A stretch of 64,000 bases of DNA from Beduinella massiliensis (GTDB lineage Bacteria; Bacillota; Clostridia; Christensenellales; Aristaeellaceae). Below are positions 55,836-64,000 of this stretch, piece by piece. A model generated the notes under the pieces. That model searched no databases. It was not told the DNA's origin and saw nothing but the letters and a program-made list of their open reading frames with translations. Location: assembly GCF_900199405.1 (NCBI RefSeq), contig NZ_LT963430.1:2449605-2513604 (forward strand). Direction: 5' to 3'. Position 1 is the stretch's first letter. Every line of letters begins with the position of its first letter. The position numbers were made by a program, and so were the translations under genes.

Positions 55836-56501
55836 TTACAAGACGCAGTCCGTCTCTTCGAGCAGCTTTTTCACGTCCAGCAGGCTCTTTTCTACCCGGT
55901 CGCAGTAGGGCGCCAGCGCGTCGCCGTAGGGAATCACGTCCGGCACCATGACGACCCTTGCGCCGGAAGCGCGTCCCGCCCTGATTCCGTTTACCGAGTC
56001 CTCCAGCACGAGGCAATCCGCGATGTCCTCGCCCGCGTACGCAGCAGCGCGCAGAAAAATCTCTGGATCGGGCTTAGAGCGCGATACCATGTCGCCCGTC
56101 ACATAACCGTCAAACAGGCCTTCCAGTCCTGCGCACGAAAGCCTCTTCAGCACGCGCTGCTTATCCGTAGAAGATGCAACGACGCAGGGCATCCGGCGTG
56201 CGCGCAAAAACGCGAGCAGCTCCCGCGCGCCCGGCATGGCCCTTACCTCGCCGCGCTCGACAGCGCTCTCCATGTGCCGCATGAACAGCGCTTGAAAGGC
56301 GTCCATGTCCATACTGGGAAACGCGGCCTGATACTTTGCGCGGCTCTGGGCGCTCGTAATGCCCAGCATTTCCCGCGCGAGCTCCTCCGTCACCGGAAAG
56401 CCCATCTCCCTCCCCGCCTGTATCGACACGTAAATGCCCAGCCTCTCGCTGTCCACCAGCAGGCCGTCCATGTCGAAGAGCACCGCTTTGATCTTCTTCA
56501 T
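55836..56501 (-). CDS. HAD family phosphatase (beta-phosphoglucomutase-like)
   Basis: 221 residues with the HAD motifs: DMDGLLVDSE near 10-19 (nucleophile and acid), SSTDK near 113-117, K at SKPDPEIFL near 146-154, and LEDSVNGIRAG near 166-176. The cap is helical, type C1. Close to beta-phosphoglucomutase and small sugar-phosphate phosphatases; the exact substrate is unknown. It follows the MBL gene by 13 bases. Confidence 0.85.
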   Translation of the reverse strand: MKKIKAVLFDMDGLLVDSERLGIYVSIQAGREMGFPVTEELAREMLGITSAQSRAKYQAAFPSMDMDAFQALFMRHMESAVERGEVRAMPGARELLAFLRARRMPCVVASSTDKQRVLKRLSCAGLEGLFDGYVTGDMVSRSKPDPEIFLRAAAYAGEDIADCLVLEDSVNGIRAGRASGARVVMVPDVIPYGDALAPYCDRVEKSLLDVKKLLEETDCVL

Positions 56502-56514
56502 CCGTCATCTCTCC

Positions 56515-57360
56515 TTACAGCTCAATACGCATGCCGTCGTAAGCGAAACGTATGCCCGGATAAGACGCCTCCAGCGCCCGGTAGTCGTCGTAGGACTTAC
56601 CCCAGTCCTCTTCCAGATGCGTCATGACGACGTCGGGAATCTGAAGCCGCTCCTTGAGGCACACGATTTCCTCCAGCGTGAACAGCTCCTGCCTGAGCGG
56701 ATTCTCCGCGCCGAGCACGAACCCGTCCTTCAGCACGTCGCCGATGACCGTGTTTCCGACGACGAGGCAGTCCGCTCCTTCAAAGAGCGGCGAGCTCGGG
56801 AACGGCTTTACGTCGCACGGGGCGTAAACGAGCCTGCGCCCCGCCTGTTCAAAGACAAAAACCGTCACTCGCCCCGTTTCGTCCACCGGCACAAGCGTCG
56901 CCCGCACACCGTCCATCTGCACCTGCGTGCAGGCGTTCAACCGCGCGAGTCCCTTTTGCTCGTAATATGCAAGCATCGAGCCATAACAGGTAGCCTGTGC
57001 GCGCAGGTCGTCCACCACCCGCGGCAGAGCTACGACCTCAATGGGTTCCTTCATCCTGCTGCCGGTCGATTCCGCGAGCCAGTCCAGCCGGAGCTGCTCC
57101 AGCACGCGCATGCCCATCGTATGATCAGGATCGGCGTGGCTGTAGAGGATGCGGTTCACAGCCCGCACGCCGCCGCGATTCAGCGCTGCACATACGTCCT
57201 CCGGCGTATCCACGATTGCCTGAGCGTCCTCGATGTAAAGGCAGCATCCGCAGCGCGCATAGGGCGGCCCCAGCCGCCTTGCCTGTTCGCAGACAGGGCA
57301 GGTACACAGCGGTCTGGGCGTGCTCACGCAGCCGCCTGAACCCAGTATCGTAAAGTTCAT
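56515..57360 (-). CDS. MBL-fold metallo-hydrolase (PhnP-like)
   Basis: 281 residues. N-terminal ILGSGGCVSTPRPLCTCPVCEQA (in parts, near 4-26) has the cysteine set seen in PhnP and related phosphodiesterases; the metal motif HADPDHTMG (SHADPDHTMG near 74-83) is a variant of HxHxDH, with the first histidine near 75. DVVMTHLEEDWG near 244-255 is a further metal region. PhnP acts on cyclic ribose phosphate; here the role is unknown. The ATG at 57360 has GGGAGGAG upstream. Confidence 0.78.
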   Translation of the reverse strand: MNFTILGSGGCVSTPRPLCTCPVCEQARRLGPPYARCGCCLYIEDAQAIVDTPEDVCAALNRGGVRAVNRILYSHADPDHTMGMRVLEQLRLDWLAESTGSRMKEPIEVVALPRVVDDLRAQATCYGSMLAYYEQKGLARLNACTQVQMDGVRATLVPVDETGRVTVFVFEQAGRRLVYAPCDVKPFPSSPLFEGADCLVVGNTVIGDVLKDGFVLGAENPLRQELFTLEEIVCLKERLQIPDVVMTHLEEDWGKSYDDYRALEASYPGIRFAYDGMRIEL

Positions 57361-57383
57361 GCTGTTCTCCTCCCATTCGCACG

Positions 57384-57716
57384 TCAGCGGAAGACCGCCT
57401 GAACCAGCAGCATGTACAGCAGCGTCCCGCCGCCGATGCTCAGCAGCGTGTTCCGCTTGAGGACGTGCAGCAGCACGATCGCCGCGATGGCGATGCCTTC
57501 CGGCAGGCCAAAAGGATAGGCTGTTACATTGACGCTCCGCAGGCAATAGACCACCAGCAATCCGATCACCGCGTAGGGCAGCGATTGGCTGAGTCCGCTC
57601 AGCCACGCGGGCCGCCTGCGCCCCTCCGGGAATAGCCAGACGGGCAGAAAGCGCGTCAGAATCGTCGCCGCCGCGATCACGCCCACAGTCAGCGCCTGTT
57701 CCATTCCGTTCATCAT
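57384..57716 (-). CDS. azlD: AzlD domain-containing protein
   Basis: 110 residues with about four membrane segments; ILTRFLPVWLFPEGRRRPAWL in parts (near 19-40) and YAVIGLLVVYCL near 48-59 fit AzlD, the small partner of AzlC in branched-chain amino acid export. The start overlaps the azlC stop (ATGA); a second ATG one codon later has better spacing from AAGGAGG. Confidence 0.88.
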   Translation of the reverse strand: MMNGMEQALTVGVIAAATILTRFLPVWLFPEGRRRPAWLSGLSQSLPYAVIGLLVVYCLRSVNVTAYPFGLPEGIAIAAIVLLHVLKRNTLLSIGGGTLLYMLLVQAVFR

Positions 57717-58435
57717 TCCGCCTCCTTCCCATTCGCCTGTAGCCCCTTCTGCCGAGCCTGCACGACCAGCAGCACCGTGAGAATCGCGCCCATCGCGGGC
57801 AGCATGAAGCGCTCCGCCCCCACAAGCACGAGGCAGGCGAGCGAGCAGAGGACGCCCGCAACCGCCGCGCCTCGTCCGGCTTTCTCGCGCCACTGGTTCA
57901 GGAAGATGACGACGAACAGCGCCGTCAGCACGAAGTCGATGCCCGCGGTGTTCAGTGTGAGCACCGCGCCGAGCAGACTGCCCGTCACGCTGGCAAAAAA
58001 CCAGTAGAAGTAATCCATCACCGCGATGGAGACCATGAAGCACGTCCTGTCCACGCCCTCCGGCGGCTCCGCGCTGCACAGCAGCGAAAAGGTCTCGTCG
58101 CTGAGCATGAAGACGATGACGTTTCGCCACTTGCCAGTGCCCTGCAGCCTGTCCAGCATCGACACGCCATAGAACAGGTGACGGGCATTCACCATCAGCG
58201 TCAGCAGGAACGTCCCGATGGGATCAAAGCCCACCGCAAACAGCGATACCGCCAGATATTGCATGGAGCCCGCATAGACGATCAGGCTCATCGCCGCCGT
58301 CAGCAGCAGCCCGTGACCTTGTGCGCGCATGAGGATGCCGTAGGCGATGCCCAGAAAGGCAAAGCCGGTCAGCACAGGAATCGTATGCGGAAATGCGGCG
58401 CGCGCCGCAGCCTTCCATTCGCTTTCGTGTCTCAT
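57713..58435 (-). CDS. azlC: AzlC family branched-chain amino acid exporter subunit
   Basis: 240 residues, about seven to eight segments. FPHTIPVLTGFAFLGIAYGILM in parts near 15-36 and LTLMVNARHLFYGVSMLDR near 78-96 are AzlC hallmarks. Together with AzlD it exports leucine analogues and branched-chain amino acids. It overlaps thpR by four bases. Confidence 0.9.
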   Translation of the reverse strand: MRHESEWKAAARAAFPHTIPVLTGFAFLGIAYGILMRAQGHGLLLTAAMSLIVYAGSMQYLAVSLFAVGFDPIGTFLLTLMVNARHLFYGVSMLDRLQGTGKWRNVIVFMLSDETFSLLCSAEPPEGVDRTCFMVSIAVMDYFYWFFASVTGSLLGAVLTLNTAGIDFVLTALFVVIFLNQWREKAGRGAAVAGVLCSLACLVLVGAERFMLPAMGAILTVLLVVQARQKGLQANGKEAE

Positions 58436-58980
58436 ACTCTCTTCCTTTCTACCGGCGCGCGGTACAAGGGTGTATAGCGCAGCACACCGTCTACCCGCAC
58501 GCTCTCAAAAAGCGTCAGCGCTGCGATTTCCGTCTCGCAGGCCTCGGGGATCAGTCCTGCCAGCGTCCACTCATCAATCCGCACGTTTCGCCCCAGCGTG
58601 ATGTGCGGCACAAAAGGAGTGGGATCAAAAGGAACGCCGTCTTCGCGCAGCGCTTCACGCACGCACTGCGCCGTTTTCAGCAGCCCCGGCTCCTCCCGCA
58701 CGCCGCAGTACAGGATGGCCTTGTCTGCCCGCCGGAAGAAGCCCGCTGCCGAAAGCGCGCACCACGGGGCAGCCCCGGCGGACGCCCGCGCGGCCGCCTC
58801 CAGCGCCCGCATAGCCCGATCGCGCACCGCTTCATCCGTCTCCCCGATGTAGGCGATCGTCACGTGGTAATTCCGTGGCTCCACGTATTTTCCCGGCATG
58901 CTCTTTCGTGCGCATCGAGCCATGCATTCCGCCGCCGCTCGCTGACGCTCCGTCAGTTCGATTCCAACAAATATCCTCAT
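58432..58980 (-). CDS. thpR: RNA 2',3'-cyclic phosphodiesterase (2H family)
   Basis: 182 residues with both HxT motifs: HVTIAYIG near 40-47 and HITLGRNV near 131-138, and the N-terminal MRIFVGIELTERQR. ThpR/LigT opens 2',3'-cyclic phosphates on RNA; the in vivo role is uncertain. Nine bases separate it from gluQ on the same strand. Confidence 0.9.
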   Translation of the reverse strand: MRIFVGIELTERQRAAAECMARCARKSMPGKYVEPRNYHVTIAYIGETDEAVRDRAMRALEAAARASAGAAPWCALSAAGFFRRADKAILYCGVREEPGLLKTAQCVREALREDGVPFDPTPFVPHITLGRNVRIDEWTLAGLIPEACETEIAALTLFESVRVDGVLRYTPLYRAPVERKRV

Positions 58981-58989
58981 TCTTCAACC

Positions 58990-59946
58990 TCAAGCTTCAA
59001 AAAGCGCTTCCGGCAGGTACAGGTTTTCCCGCTTTACCCGTTCCCAGGAAAATGTTGCCGCAAGCTCGCGCGCATCGGTAGGCCCCGGCGTGTCCCGCAG
59101 GCCCGTCAGCCAAGCCAGCTTACCCAGAATTTCCTCCGCGCTGTACCGCGCGCGCAGCGCCCCCATGTCCAAATCGCGCTCGCGCTTGGAGAGCCGCCGC
59201 CCGTCCGGCGCGAGCAGCAGGGGCACGTGATAAAACACCGGCGGCTCCGCGCCCAGCAGACGGTAGATGTAAAGCTGGCGCGGCGTCGAATCAAGCAGAT
59301 CACGCCCACGCACCACCTGCGTGACGCCCATCAGTATGTCGTCCACGACGACGGCGAGCTGATAGGCAAACGCTCCGTCTGAGCGGCGCACGATAAAGTC
59401 GCCGCACTCCGTCCTCAGATTCTGCGCGCAGGAACCGCAAAGGCCGTCCACAAATCGAATCTCCTCCTCGGGCACACGCAGGCGAATCGCAGGCTTTCGG
59501 TCGGCGGAAAGCCGTGCGCGCTCCACTTCTCCGATTTCCCGGCAGCGTCCGCTGTAGACGAACCGCCCTTCGCCCGCATGCGGCGCCTGTGTTACCGCGT
59601 GCAGCTCCGCGCGCGTGCAATAGCAGGGATACAGAAGTCCCTGCCGCGAAAGCTGGTCCAAGGCCGCCTCATAAATTCGCGTGCGCCGGCTTTGCAGGTA
59701 AGGGCCGTGCGCGCCGCCTACGCCCTCTCCCTCGTCCCAATCGAGGCCCAGGAAACGCAGGTCCTCCTCGATTTGCGCCGCATATTCGGGCCGGCTTCGC
59801 TCCGGATCGAGGTCCTCGATGCGCAGCACCATCCGCCCCCCGCCGGATTTCGCGCCAAGCCAGGCCAGCAGCGCGCTCATCACGTTGCCAAGGTGCATCC
59901 GCCCGCTCGGGCTGGGCGCAAAACGCCCCACGGTCGTGCTGCGCAT
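58990..59946 (-). CDS. gluQ: Glutamyl-Q tRNA(Asp) synthetase
   Basis: 318 residues, a GluRS catalytic core without anticodon domain. HIGH-type motif FAPSPSGRMHLGNV near 9-22, RIEDLDPERSR near 42-52, a zinc region with CYCTRAEL near 109-116 and a KMSKS-type KLSKRE variant (RRLSKRERD near 253-261). It charges glutamate onto queuosine in tRNA-Asp. First gene of the gluQ - thpR - azlC - azlD run; the tRNA operon is upstream. Confidence 0.9.
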   Translation of the reverse strand: MRSTTVGRFAPSPSGRMHLGNVMSALLAWLGAKSGGGRMVLRIEDLDPERSRPEYAAQIEEDLRFLGLDWDEGEGVGGAHGPYLQSRRTRIYEAALDQLSRQGLLYPCYCTRAELHAVTQAPHAGEGRFVYSGRCREIGEVERARLSADRKPAIRLRVPEEEIRFVDGLCGSCAQNLRTECGDFIVRRSDGAFAYQLAVVVDDILMGVTQVVRGRDLLDSTPRQLYIYRLLGAEPPVFYHVPLLLAPDGRRLSKRERDLDMGALRARYSAEEILGKLAWLTGLRDTPGPTDARELAATFSWERVKRENLYLPEALFEA

Positions 59947-60015
59947 AACTCAATCTCCTCATCCATGATGGTCCATATGCCGCACCTGGGCACAAAGGCA
60001 TAGGTTGGTTAAATG

Positions 60016-60045
60016 AAAAAATCCGTGTGGAAATTATCCACACGG
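60016..60045 (-). terminator. Terminator of the first tRNA operon
   Basis: On the minus strand CCGTGTGG and CCACACGG flank ATAATTT, followed by six T. Confidence 0.9.
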
Positions 60046-60049
60046 AAGC

Positions 60050-60125
60050 TGGTGCGCCATCAGGGACTCGAACCCGGGACACCCTGATTAAGAGTCAGGT
60101 GCTCTACCAACTGAGCTAATGGCGC
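60050..60125 (-). tRNA. tRNA-Lys (CTT)
   Basis: 76 bases including CCA. Acceptor GCGCCAT/ATGGCGC, T arm with GGTTCGAGTCC, anticodon loop CTCTTAA giving CTT. Confidence 0.95.
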
Positions 60126-60157
60126 ATAAAGAAGGGGCGGGCATTCCCACACCCTGT

Positions 60158-60231
60158 TGGAGCGGGTGATGGGAATCGAACCCACGTAGCCAGCTTGGAA
60201 GGCTGGAACTCTACCATTGAGCTACACCCGC
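60158..60231 (-). tRNA. tRNA-Gly (TCC)
   Basis: 74 bases including CCA. Acceptor GCGGGTG/CACCCGC; anticodon loop CTTCCAA giving TCC. Confidence 0.95.
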
Positions 60232-60234
60232 AAA

Positions 60235-60309
60235 TGGAGCGGTAGACGAGATTCGAACTCGCGACATCCACCTTGGCAAGGTGGCACTCTACCACTGAGC
60301 TACTACCGC
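60235..60309 (-). tRNA. tRNA-Gly (GCC)
   Basis: 75 bases including CCA. Acceptor GCGGTAG/CTACCGC; anticodon loop TTGCCAA giving GCC. Confidence 0.95.
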
Positions 60310-60329
60310 ATGCTCCACAAATCAAGAAA

Positions 60330-60414
<85 letters not shown>

Positions 60415-60497
60415 GAAGGAACGATCAAACGATTCCTGTGGCAATGAGCTAGACTTTTCTCGCCCAACGGCTCAGACCAGCACCGGCAACGGTTGGT

Positions 60498-60526
60498 ATT
60501 ATAGCACGCAAAAACGCATATGTCAA
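60498..60526 (-). promoter_or_regulatory. Consensus promoter of the first tRNA operon
   Basis: Minus strand TTGACA (complement of 60521-60526) and TATAAT (complement of 60498-60503), spacing exactly 17; both hexamers perfect. Confidence 0.9.
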
Positions 60527-60610
60527 GGATTTTGCGAAATAAAATCTATCGCTTTCCATCCCGTTCCCGGCGAAAGGAACGCTGAACCCCGTTCATCCCG
60601 TCAAATCCGG

Positions 60611-60639
60611 TTGACATTTTTCATGCCGGGGACTACACT
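60611..60639 (+). promoter_or_regulatory. pepC promoter
   Basis: TTGACA (60611-60616) and TACACT (60634-60639), spacing 17. Confidence 0.75.
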
Positions 60640-60702
60640 GTGGGTGGAAAACAAGGTATATCCCATTGCTAAGAACGATAAAGCAAGAAAGGAACCTGCG
60701 TC

Positions 60703-62037
60703 ATGAATCACACGCCCATTACGGAAGATCTACTGGAGAAATGGACAGCGGGCTTCCGCGGCTGCCCGCAGCGTCAGCTCGCCACCCTCGCCCTCGCCAA
60801 GTCCGACATAAGCGACGTGGCGTTCGTCTCGAAGGGCGCGTTCGCGATGCGCCAAAAGTTCTCCCTGGAAATCCCCACGATGGAGGTCACCAATCAGCAG
60901 GCCAGCGGCCGCTGCTGGCTCTTCGCCGCGGCCAACGTGCTGCGCGAGCGCATCGCCGGCGAAAAAAACTTGGAGTCCTTTGAGTTGTCGCAGAGCTACC
61001 TCGCATTTTGGGATAAGTTTGAACGGTCCAACTACTTTCTGGAGAGCATTCTGGAAACGGCTGGCTTGCCGACGGACGACCGCGTGGTAGCGCACATCCT
61101 GAACACGGGCGTGCACGACGGCGGGCAATGGGATATGTTCGTCAACATCGTGGAAAAGTACGGCATCGTACCCAAGGACGTGTACGACGAAACCTATCAG
61201 TCCTGCCACACGAACGGCATGAACCACATTCTCAACCGCAATCTGAAGGTCTGTGCCGTCAAACTGCGCGGCATGATTGCCGATGGGATGCGTGAAGCGG
61301 ACATTCAGTCCAAAAAAGAAGAAATGCTTGCCCGCATTTACAGCTTCCTCTGCAGCTGCTACGGTGAACCGCCCCAGACGTTCGACTTTGAATACGTGGA
61401 CAAGGACAAGGTCTATCACGTCGAGCGCGGCTACACCCCCCAGCGCTTTTACGAAACGTACGCCGGTGATATGCTGAAAAAAACCGTCAGCATCATCAAC
61501 GCCCCCACAGCGGACAAGCCCTATCATAAGACGTTTACGGTTCGCCTGCTGGGCAACGTGGTCGGCGGCAAGGAGGTTCGTCACCTGAATCTCCCTATGG
61601 ACGAATTCAAGGATGCGATCATCCGACAGCTCAAAGACGGAAAGGTCGTGTGGTTCGGCAGCGACGTAGGCAAGTACGGCGAGCGCCAGATGGGGTTGTG
61701 GGACGACTCCTCGTTCGACCACGAGCTGCTGACGGGGCTCGACCTGAAGCTCAGCAAGGAAGAAAGTCTTGATTACTGGTTTTCCGCGATGAACCACGCC
61801 ATGGTCATCACCGGCGTCCAAATCGAAGACGAAAAACCAGTTCGCTGGAAAATCGAAAACAGTTGGGGAGACAAAAATGGCGCCAAAGGTTATTACGTAT
61901 GCTCGGATTCTTGGTTCGACCAATACGTTTATCAGGCTGCCGTCGAAAAGGAATATCTGGGCGCGCTCGCTTCCCTTGCGGAGCAGGAGCCTATCGTCCT
62001 CGATCCCTGGGATCCCATGGGCACATTGGCGGATTGA
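60703..62037 (+). CDS. pepC: C1 family aminopeptidase C (bleomycin hydrolase-like)
   Basis: 444 residues. The catalytic Cys is in NQQASGRCWLFAAANVLRE (near residues 64-82), His in NHAMVITG near 363-370, and Asn in KIENSWGDKNG near 384-394. Forms a hexameric barrel with self-compartmentalised aminopeptidase activity in known members. Length matches the family. Cytoplasmic, no signal peptide. It sits alone between two tRNA operons on the opposite strand. Confidence 0.93.
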   Translation: MNHTPITEDLLEKWTAGFRGCPQRQLATLALAKSDISDVAFVSKGAFAMRQKFSLEIPTMEVTNQQASGRCWLFAAANVLRERIAGEKNLESFELSQSYLAFWDKFERSNYFLESILETAGLPTDDRVVAHILNTGVHDGGQWDMFVNIVEKYGIVPKDVYDETYQSCHTNGMNHILNRNLKVCAVKLRGMIADGMREADIQSKKEEMLARIYSFLCSCYGEPPQTFDFEYVDKDKVYHVERGYTPQRFYETYAGDMLKKTVSIINAPTADKPYHKTFTVRLLGNVVGGKEVRHLNLPMDEFKDAIIRQLKDGKVVWFGSDVGKYGERQMGLWDDSSFDHELLTGLDLKLSKEESLDYWFSAMNHAMVITGVQIEDEKPVRWKIENSWGDKNGAKGYYVCSDSWFDQYVYQAAVEKEYLGALASLAEQEPIVLDPWDPMGTLAD

Positions 62038-62056
62038 ATTTTCCCTAAAGCAAATG

Positions 62057-62081
62057 CGGGCGCGGTCATTGACCGCGCCCG
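62057..62081 (+). other. Perfect hairpin after pepC
   Basis: CGGGCGCGGTCA pairs with TGACCGCGCCCG with almost no loop; no T-run. Probably a 3'-end structure. Confidence 0.6.
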
Positions 62082-62128
62082 TGCTTGTACGACCCGCCCT
62101 TTTCCCCTGCCGCCCAGCACTCCAAAAA

Positions 62129-62156
62129 GAAAAAAGCCGGATTTACATAATCCAGC
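62129..62156 (-). terminator. Terminator of the second tRNA operon
   Basis: On the minus strand GCTGGATT and AATCCGGC (one mismatch) flank ATGTA, followed by six T. Confidence 0.8.
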
Positions 62157-62213
62157 GAAACAATCAGTTCCGGCACGCCCGCAAAACGGTATCGCCGACG
62201 CGTCGAATGGGTT

Positions 62214-62289
62214 TGGTGACCCATCCGAGATTCGAACTCGGGACACCTTGATTAAAAGTCAAGTGCTCTGCCAACTGAGCTAATGGGTC
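62214..62289 (-). tRNA. tRNA-Lys (TTT)
   Basis: 76 bases including CCA. Acceptor GACCCAT/ATGGGTC; anticodon loop CTTTTAA giving TTT. Confidence 0.95.
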
Positions 62290-62295
62290 AAACAA

Positions 62296-62370
62296 TGGCT
62301 GGGGTGGCAGGATTCGAACCTACGCATACAGGAGTCAAAGTCCTGTGCCTTACCGCTTGGCGACACCCCA
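62296..62370 (-). tRNA. tRNA-Gln (TTG)
   Basis: 75 bases including CCA. Acceptor TGGGGTG/CACCCCA; anticodon loop CTTTGAC giving TTG. Confidence 0.95.
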
Positions 62371-62397
62371 ATGTCTGCCCCAACCAAGACAGAAATG

Positions 62398-62474
62398 TGG
62401 GGTGAGTTGTGGGAGTCGAACCCACGACCTCCAGAGCCACAATCTGGCGCTCTAACCAACTGAGCTAAACCCAC
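62398..62474 (-). tRNA. tRNA-His (GTG)
   Basis: 77 bases including CCA. Acceptor GTGGGTT/AACTCAC with one wobble; discriminator C and an encoded G just before position 1, as expected for tRNA-His. Anticodon loop TTGTGGC giving GTG. Confidence 0.95.
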
Positions 62475-62479
62475 CACAT

Positions 62480-62556
<77 letters not shown>

Positions 62557-62602
62557 ATATGCCGTAAGTTCGCGCCGCGGCGTTTCCCGCTGACAGATTA
62601 AG

Positions 62603-62631
62603 ATTATAGCAGGAAACGACCGCGGTGTCAA
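62603..62631 (-). promoter_or_regulatory. Consensus promoter of the second tRNA operon
   Basis: Minus strand TTGACA (complement of 62626-62631) and TATAAT (complement of 62603-62608), spacing 17; both hexamers perfect. Confidence 0.9.
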
Positions 62632-62665
62632 CCGGCAAATCCAACTTTTTTGTGTTTTTCGCGTC

Positions 62666-63166
62666 CTAAACGCGGATCTGAGAGACGCGCATGCTGCCGT
62701 CCCCGGCGATTTCCAATACCGCTGCCGTCGGACGCTCGCCGCCGAAAAAGCCCATCCCTGCCGCGCCGGGATTTAGGAGCAGCACGCCCAGCTCATACTG
62801 GCAGCAGCGCATGTGCGTATGCCCAAACAGCGCGACGTCCGCTTTTCGTTCCTTGGCCGCGTAGGTCAGGTTGAGCAGCCCGCTCTTTACGCGCTGCATG
62901 TGCCCGTGTACCAGGAGGATGCGCTTGCCCGCGAGCGTCAGCATCAGCTCGTCCGGCAGCGGGGAGGCGAGGTCGTTGTTGCCCCGCACCGCGTAAAACG
63001 CCGTGTTCGCGCCGCGCGCGCTGAGCCGTTCCTGCAAGTACGCGCCATCCGACGCGATGTCGCCCAGAAAACAGAGCGCGTCCATTTTTCCCATAGCGTC
63101 CAGCAGATGATCGAGCGACATACGGTCGCCGTGGCTGTCACTCATAACGCCGATGCGCACGCTCAT
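62666..63166 (-). CDS. YfcE/MJ0936-type metallophosphoesterase
   Basis: 166 residues. Metal motifs in order: GVMSDSHGD near 6-14, FLGDIASDG near 34-42, [10 protein letters not shown] near 61-70, LVHGH near 86-90, and FGHTHM near 113-118, the complete calcineurin-like set. A small phosphodiesterase; YfcE acts on bis-pNPP in vitro, with unknown physiological substrate. It overlaps the RNase PH-RdgB gene by four bases (ATGA), so they are co-translated. Confidence 0.88.
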   Translation of the reverse strand: MSVRIGVMSDSHGDRMSLDHLLDAMGKMDALCFLGDIASDGAYLQERLSARGANTAFYAVRGNNDLASPLPDELMLTLAGKRILLVHGHMQRVKSGLLNLTYAAKERKADVALFGHTHMRCCQYELGVLLLNPGAAGMGFFGGERPTAAVLEIAGDGSMRVSQIRV

Positions 63167-64000
63167 TCCTCCTCAAGCGCCTTCAGCACCGCCTCAATGC
63201 CCCGTCTGCGGTGGCTGATGCGGTTCTTTTCCTCTGCGCTGATCTCAGCGAACGTCTCCCCCGTCTCGCAGCGGAACAAGGGATCATAGCCGAATCCGCC
63301 AGCGCCGTGTGCCTCGAAGAGCACCTCGCCTTCGCACGTTCCCCGACGAATGAGCGTCCGCTTTCCCGGACGGGAGAGCGCGATGGCGGCGATATAGCGC
63401 CCGGTGCGCGGCGCGGGTACGTCCTTCAAATTTTCGAGCAAAAGGCGGTTGTTCGCCTCGTCGTCGCCGTGACGCCCGCAGTACCGCGCGCTGTAAACGC
63501 CCGGCGCGCCGTCAAGGGCGTCCACCGCCAATCCTGAATCGTCCGCGATGGCGGCGCAGCCCGTCTGTTTCATCACGTACTCGGCCTTGATGGCCGCGTT
63601 CTCTTCAAAGGTCGTTCCCGTCTCCTCGATGTCCGCGTCCACGCCGACGTCCTTCATGGAGACCACGTCGTAGCGCGCGCCCAGAATTTCCTTAAATTCG
63701 CGGAGCTTATTCGCGTTCCCCGTCGCAACGATCAAGAGTTCTTTAGCCCCGATATGACGTGCCGCTCCGCCCAGAGCGTCCCGCTGCGCGCGCATCAGCT
63801 CCGCGTTTCCCTCTTCCGCCAGCGCCAGCAGCTTGTCCAGCTCTTCACGGGAAAATGAGCGTCCCTCTCCCGTACCCTGCACCTCGATAAATCTGCCCGC
63901 GTCGTCCATGACGACGTTCATGTCCACCTGCGCGCAGCTGTCCTCGACGTAGCATAGATCCAGCAGCGGTTGGCCCGAGACGATGCCGCAGCTCACCGCG
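63163..64000 (-). CDS. RNase PH - RdgB/HAM1 (XTP/dITP diphosphatase) fusion, 5' end outside window
   Basis: The open frame runs off the right edge. The visible N-terminal 80 residues are the end of RNase [22 protein letters not shown] and [22 protein letters not shown] in parts, then the C-terminal helix. From about residue 85 it becomes Rdg[20 protein letters not shown] near 86-104, [12 protein letters not shown] near 128-139, [21 protein letters not shown] near 151-171, GGFGYDPLF near 233-241 and the SHRRRG end near 261-266. RNase PH trims tRNA 3' ends; RdgB removes dITP/XTP. The two are usually separate neighbouring genes; here the frame is continuous. Confidence 0.88.
   Translation of the reverse strand, partial: AVSCGIVSGQPLLDLCYVEDSCAQVDMNVVMDDAGRFIEVQGTGEGRSFSREELDKLLALAEEGNAELMRAQRDALGGAARHIGAKELLIVATGNANKLREFKEILGARYDVVSMKDVGVDADIEETGTTFEENAAIKAEYVMKQTGCAAIADDSGLAVDALDGAPGVYSARYCGRHGDDEANNRLLLENLKDVPAPRTGRYIAAIALSRPGKRTLIRRGTCEGEVLFEAHGAGGFGYDPLFRCETGETFAEISAEEKNRISHRRRGIEAVLKALEEE

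Noticed and set aside
60730-61923. A 397-codon minus-strand frame opposite pepC
   Set aside because: The plus strand encodes a complete C1 peptidase with Cys, His and Asn; the minus frame shows no domain.

Overview
The window is a GC-rich, gene-dense chromosomal segment from an anaerobic, spore-forming member of the Clostridia, most likely a gut inhabitant. This is inferred from gene content: a cotJABC spore-coat operon, a SpoVB-type flippase, an [FeFe]-hydrogenase accessory cluster, B12-dependent methionine synthesis with a separate reactivation protein, CD3324-, DUF1062- and DUF6062-type proteins typical of Clostridia, and a putative bilirubin-reductase operon. Genes are tightly packed on both strands, with many 4-bp stop/start overlaps and clear TTGACA-17-TATAAT promoters. 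I see no phage, IS element or CRISPR array.

Layout. 0-3.9 kb (minus): hydrogenase-associated cluster (NuoE-like subunit cut by the window edge, PHP protein, two DRTGG proteins, a HydS-like [FeFe]-hydrogenase homologue, an HATPase). 3.9-9.1 kb: SPOR protein, DUF6062 protein, a decayed acetyltransferase, Dabb protein, nitroreductase, dCMP deaminase, flippase. 9.1-11.6 kb (plus): MarR regulator, Old-Yellow-Enzyme-type reductase with an HGDR motif, flavodoxin-like protein and a small membrane protein, read here as a bilQRS-like bilirubin reductase operon. 11.7-16.6 kb: 4Fe-4S protein divergent from a Crp/Fnr regulator, YjdF with a probable yjdF leader, TrkH/TrkA. 16.8-20.7 kb (plus): metF, MetH reactivation protein, truncated metH. 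20.8-24.3 kb (minus): sugar ABC transporter with cre/LacI-type operators. 24.3-28.6 kb: cell-wall genes ddl and murF plus a hydrolase. 28.8-31.2 kb: FMN riboswitch, ribU, tsaE, tsaB, rimI. 32.5-35.5 kb: divergent galK and galT. 35.6-38.8 kb: phosphatase, split chromate transporter, MATE exporter. 39.5-40.9 kb: decayed small gene and cotJABC.

41-49.4 kb holds a molybdenum-hydroxylase locus. The minus arm (FAD, FeS and Mo subunits, MocA-like protein, cobO-type adenosyltransferase, GNAT, luxS) and the plus arm (yqeC, yqeB, xdhC) diverge from back-to-back promoters at 46.75-46.81 kb. YqeB and YqeC suggest a selenium-dependent hydroxylase acting on purines or related heterocycles. At 51-55.8 kb a BMP-family ABC transporter, probably for nucleosides, could supply such substrates. 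55.8-60 kb (minus): HAD and MBL enzymes, azlC/azlD, thpR, gluQ. 60-62.6 kb: two four-tRNA operons flanking pepC. 62.7-64 kb: a phosphodiesterase and a RNase PH-RdgB fusion that runs off the window.

The strongest points for follow-up are the bil-like operon with its paired TGAC-N3-GTCA operator, the HydS-like putative sensory hydrogenase without a PAS domain, and the selenium-type molybdenum hydroxylase locus.
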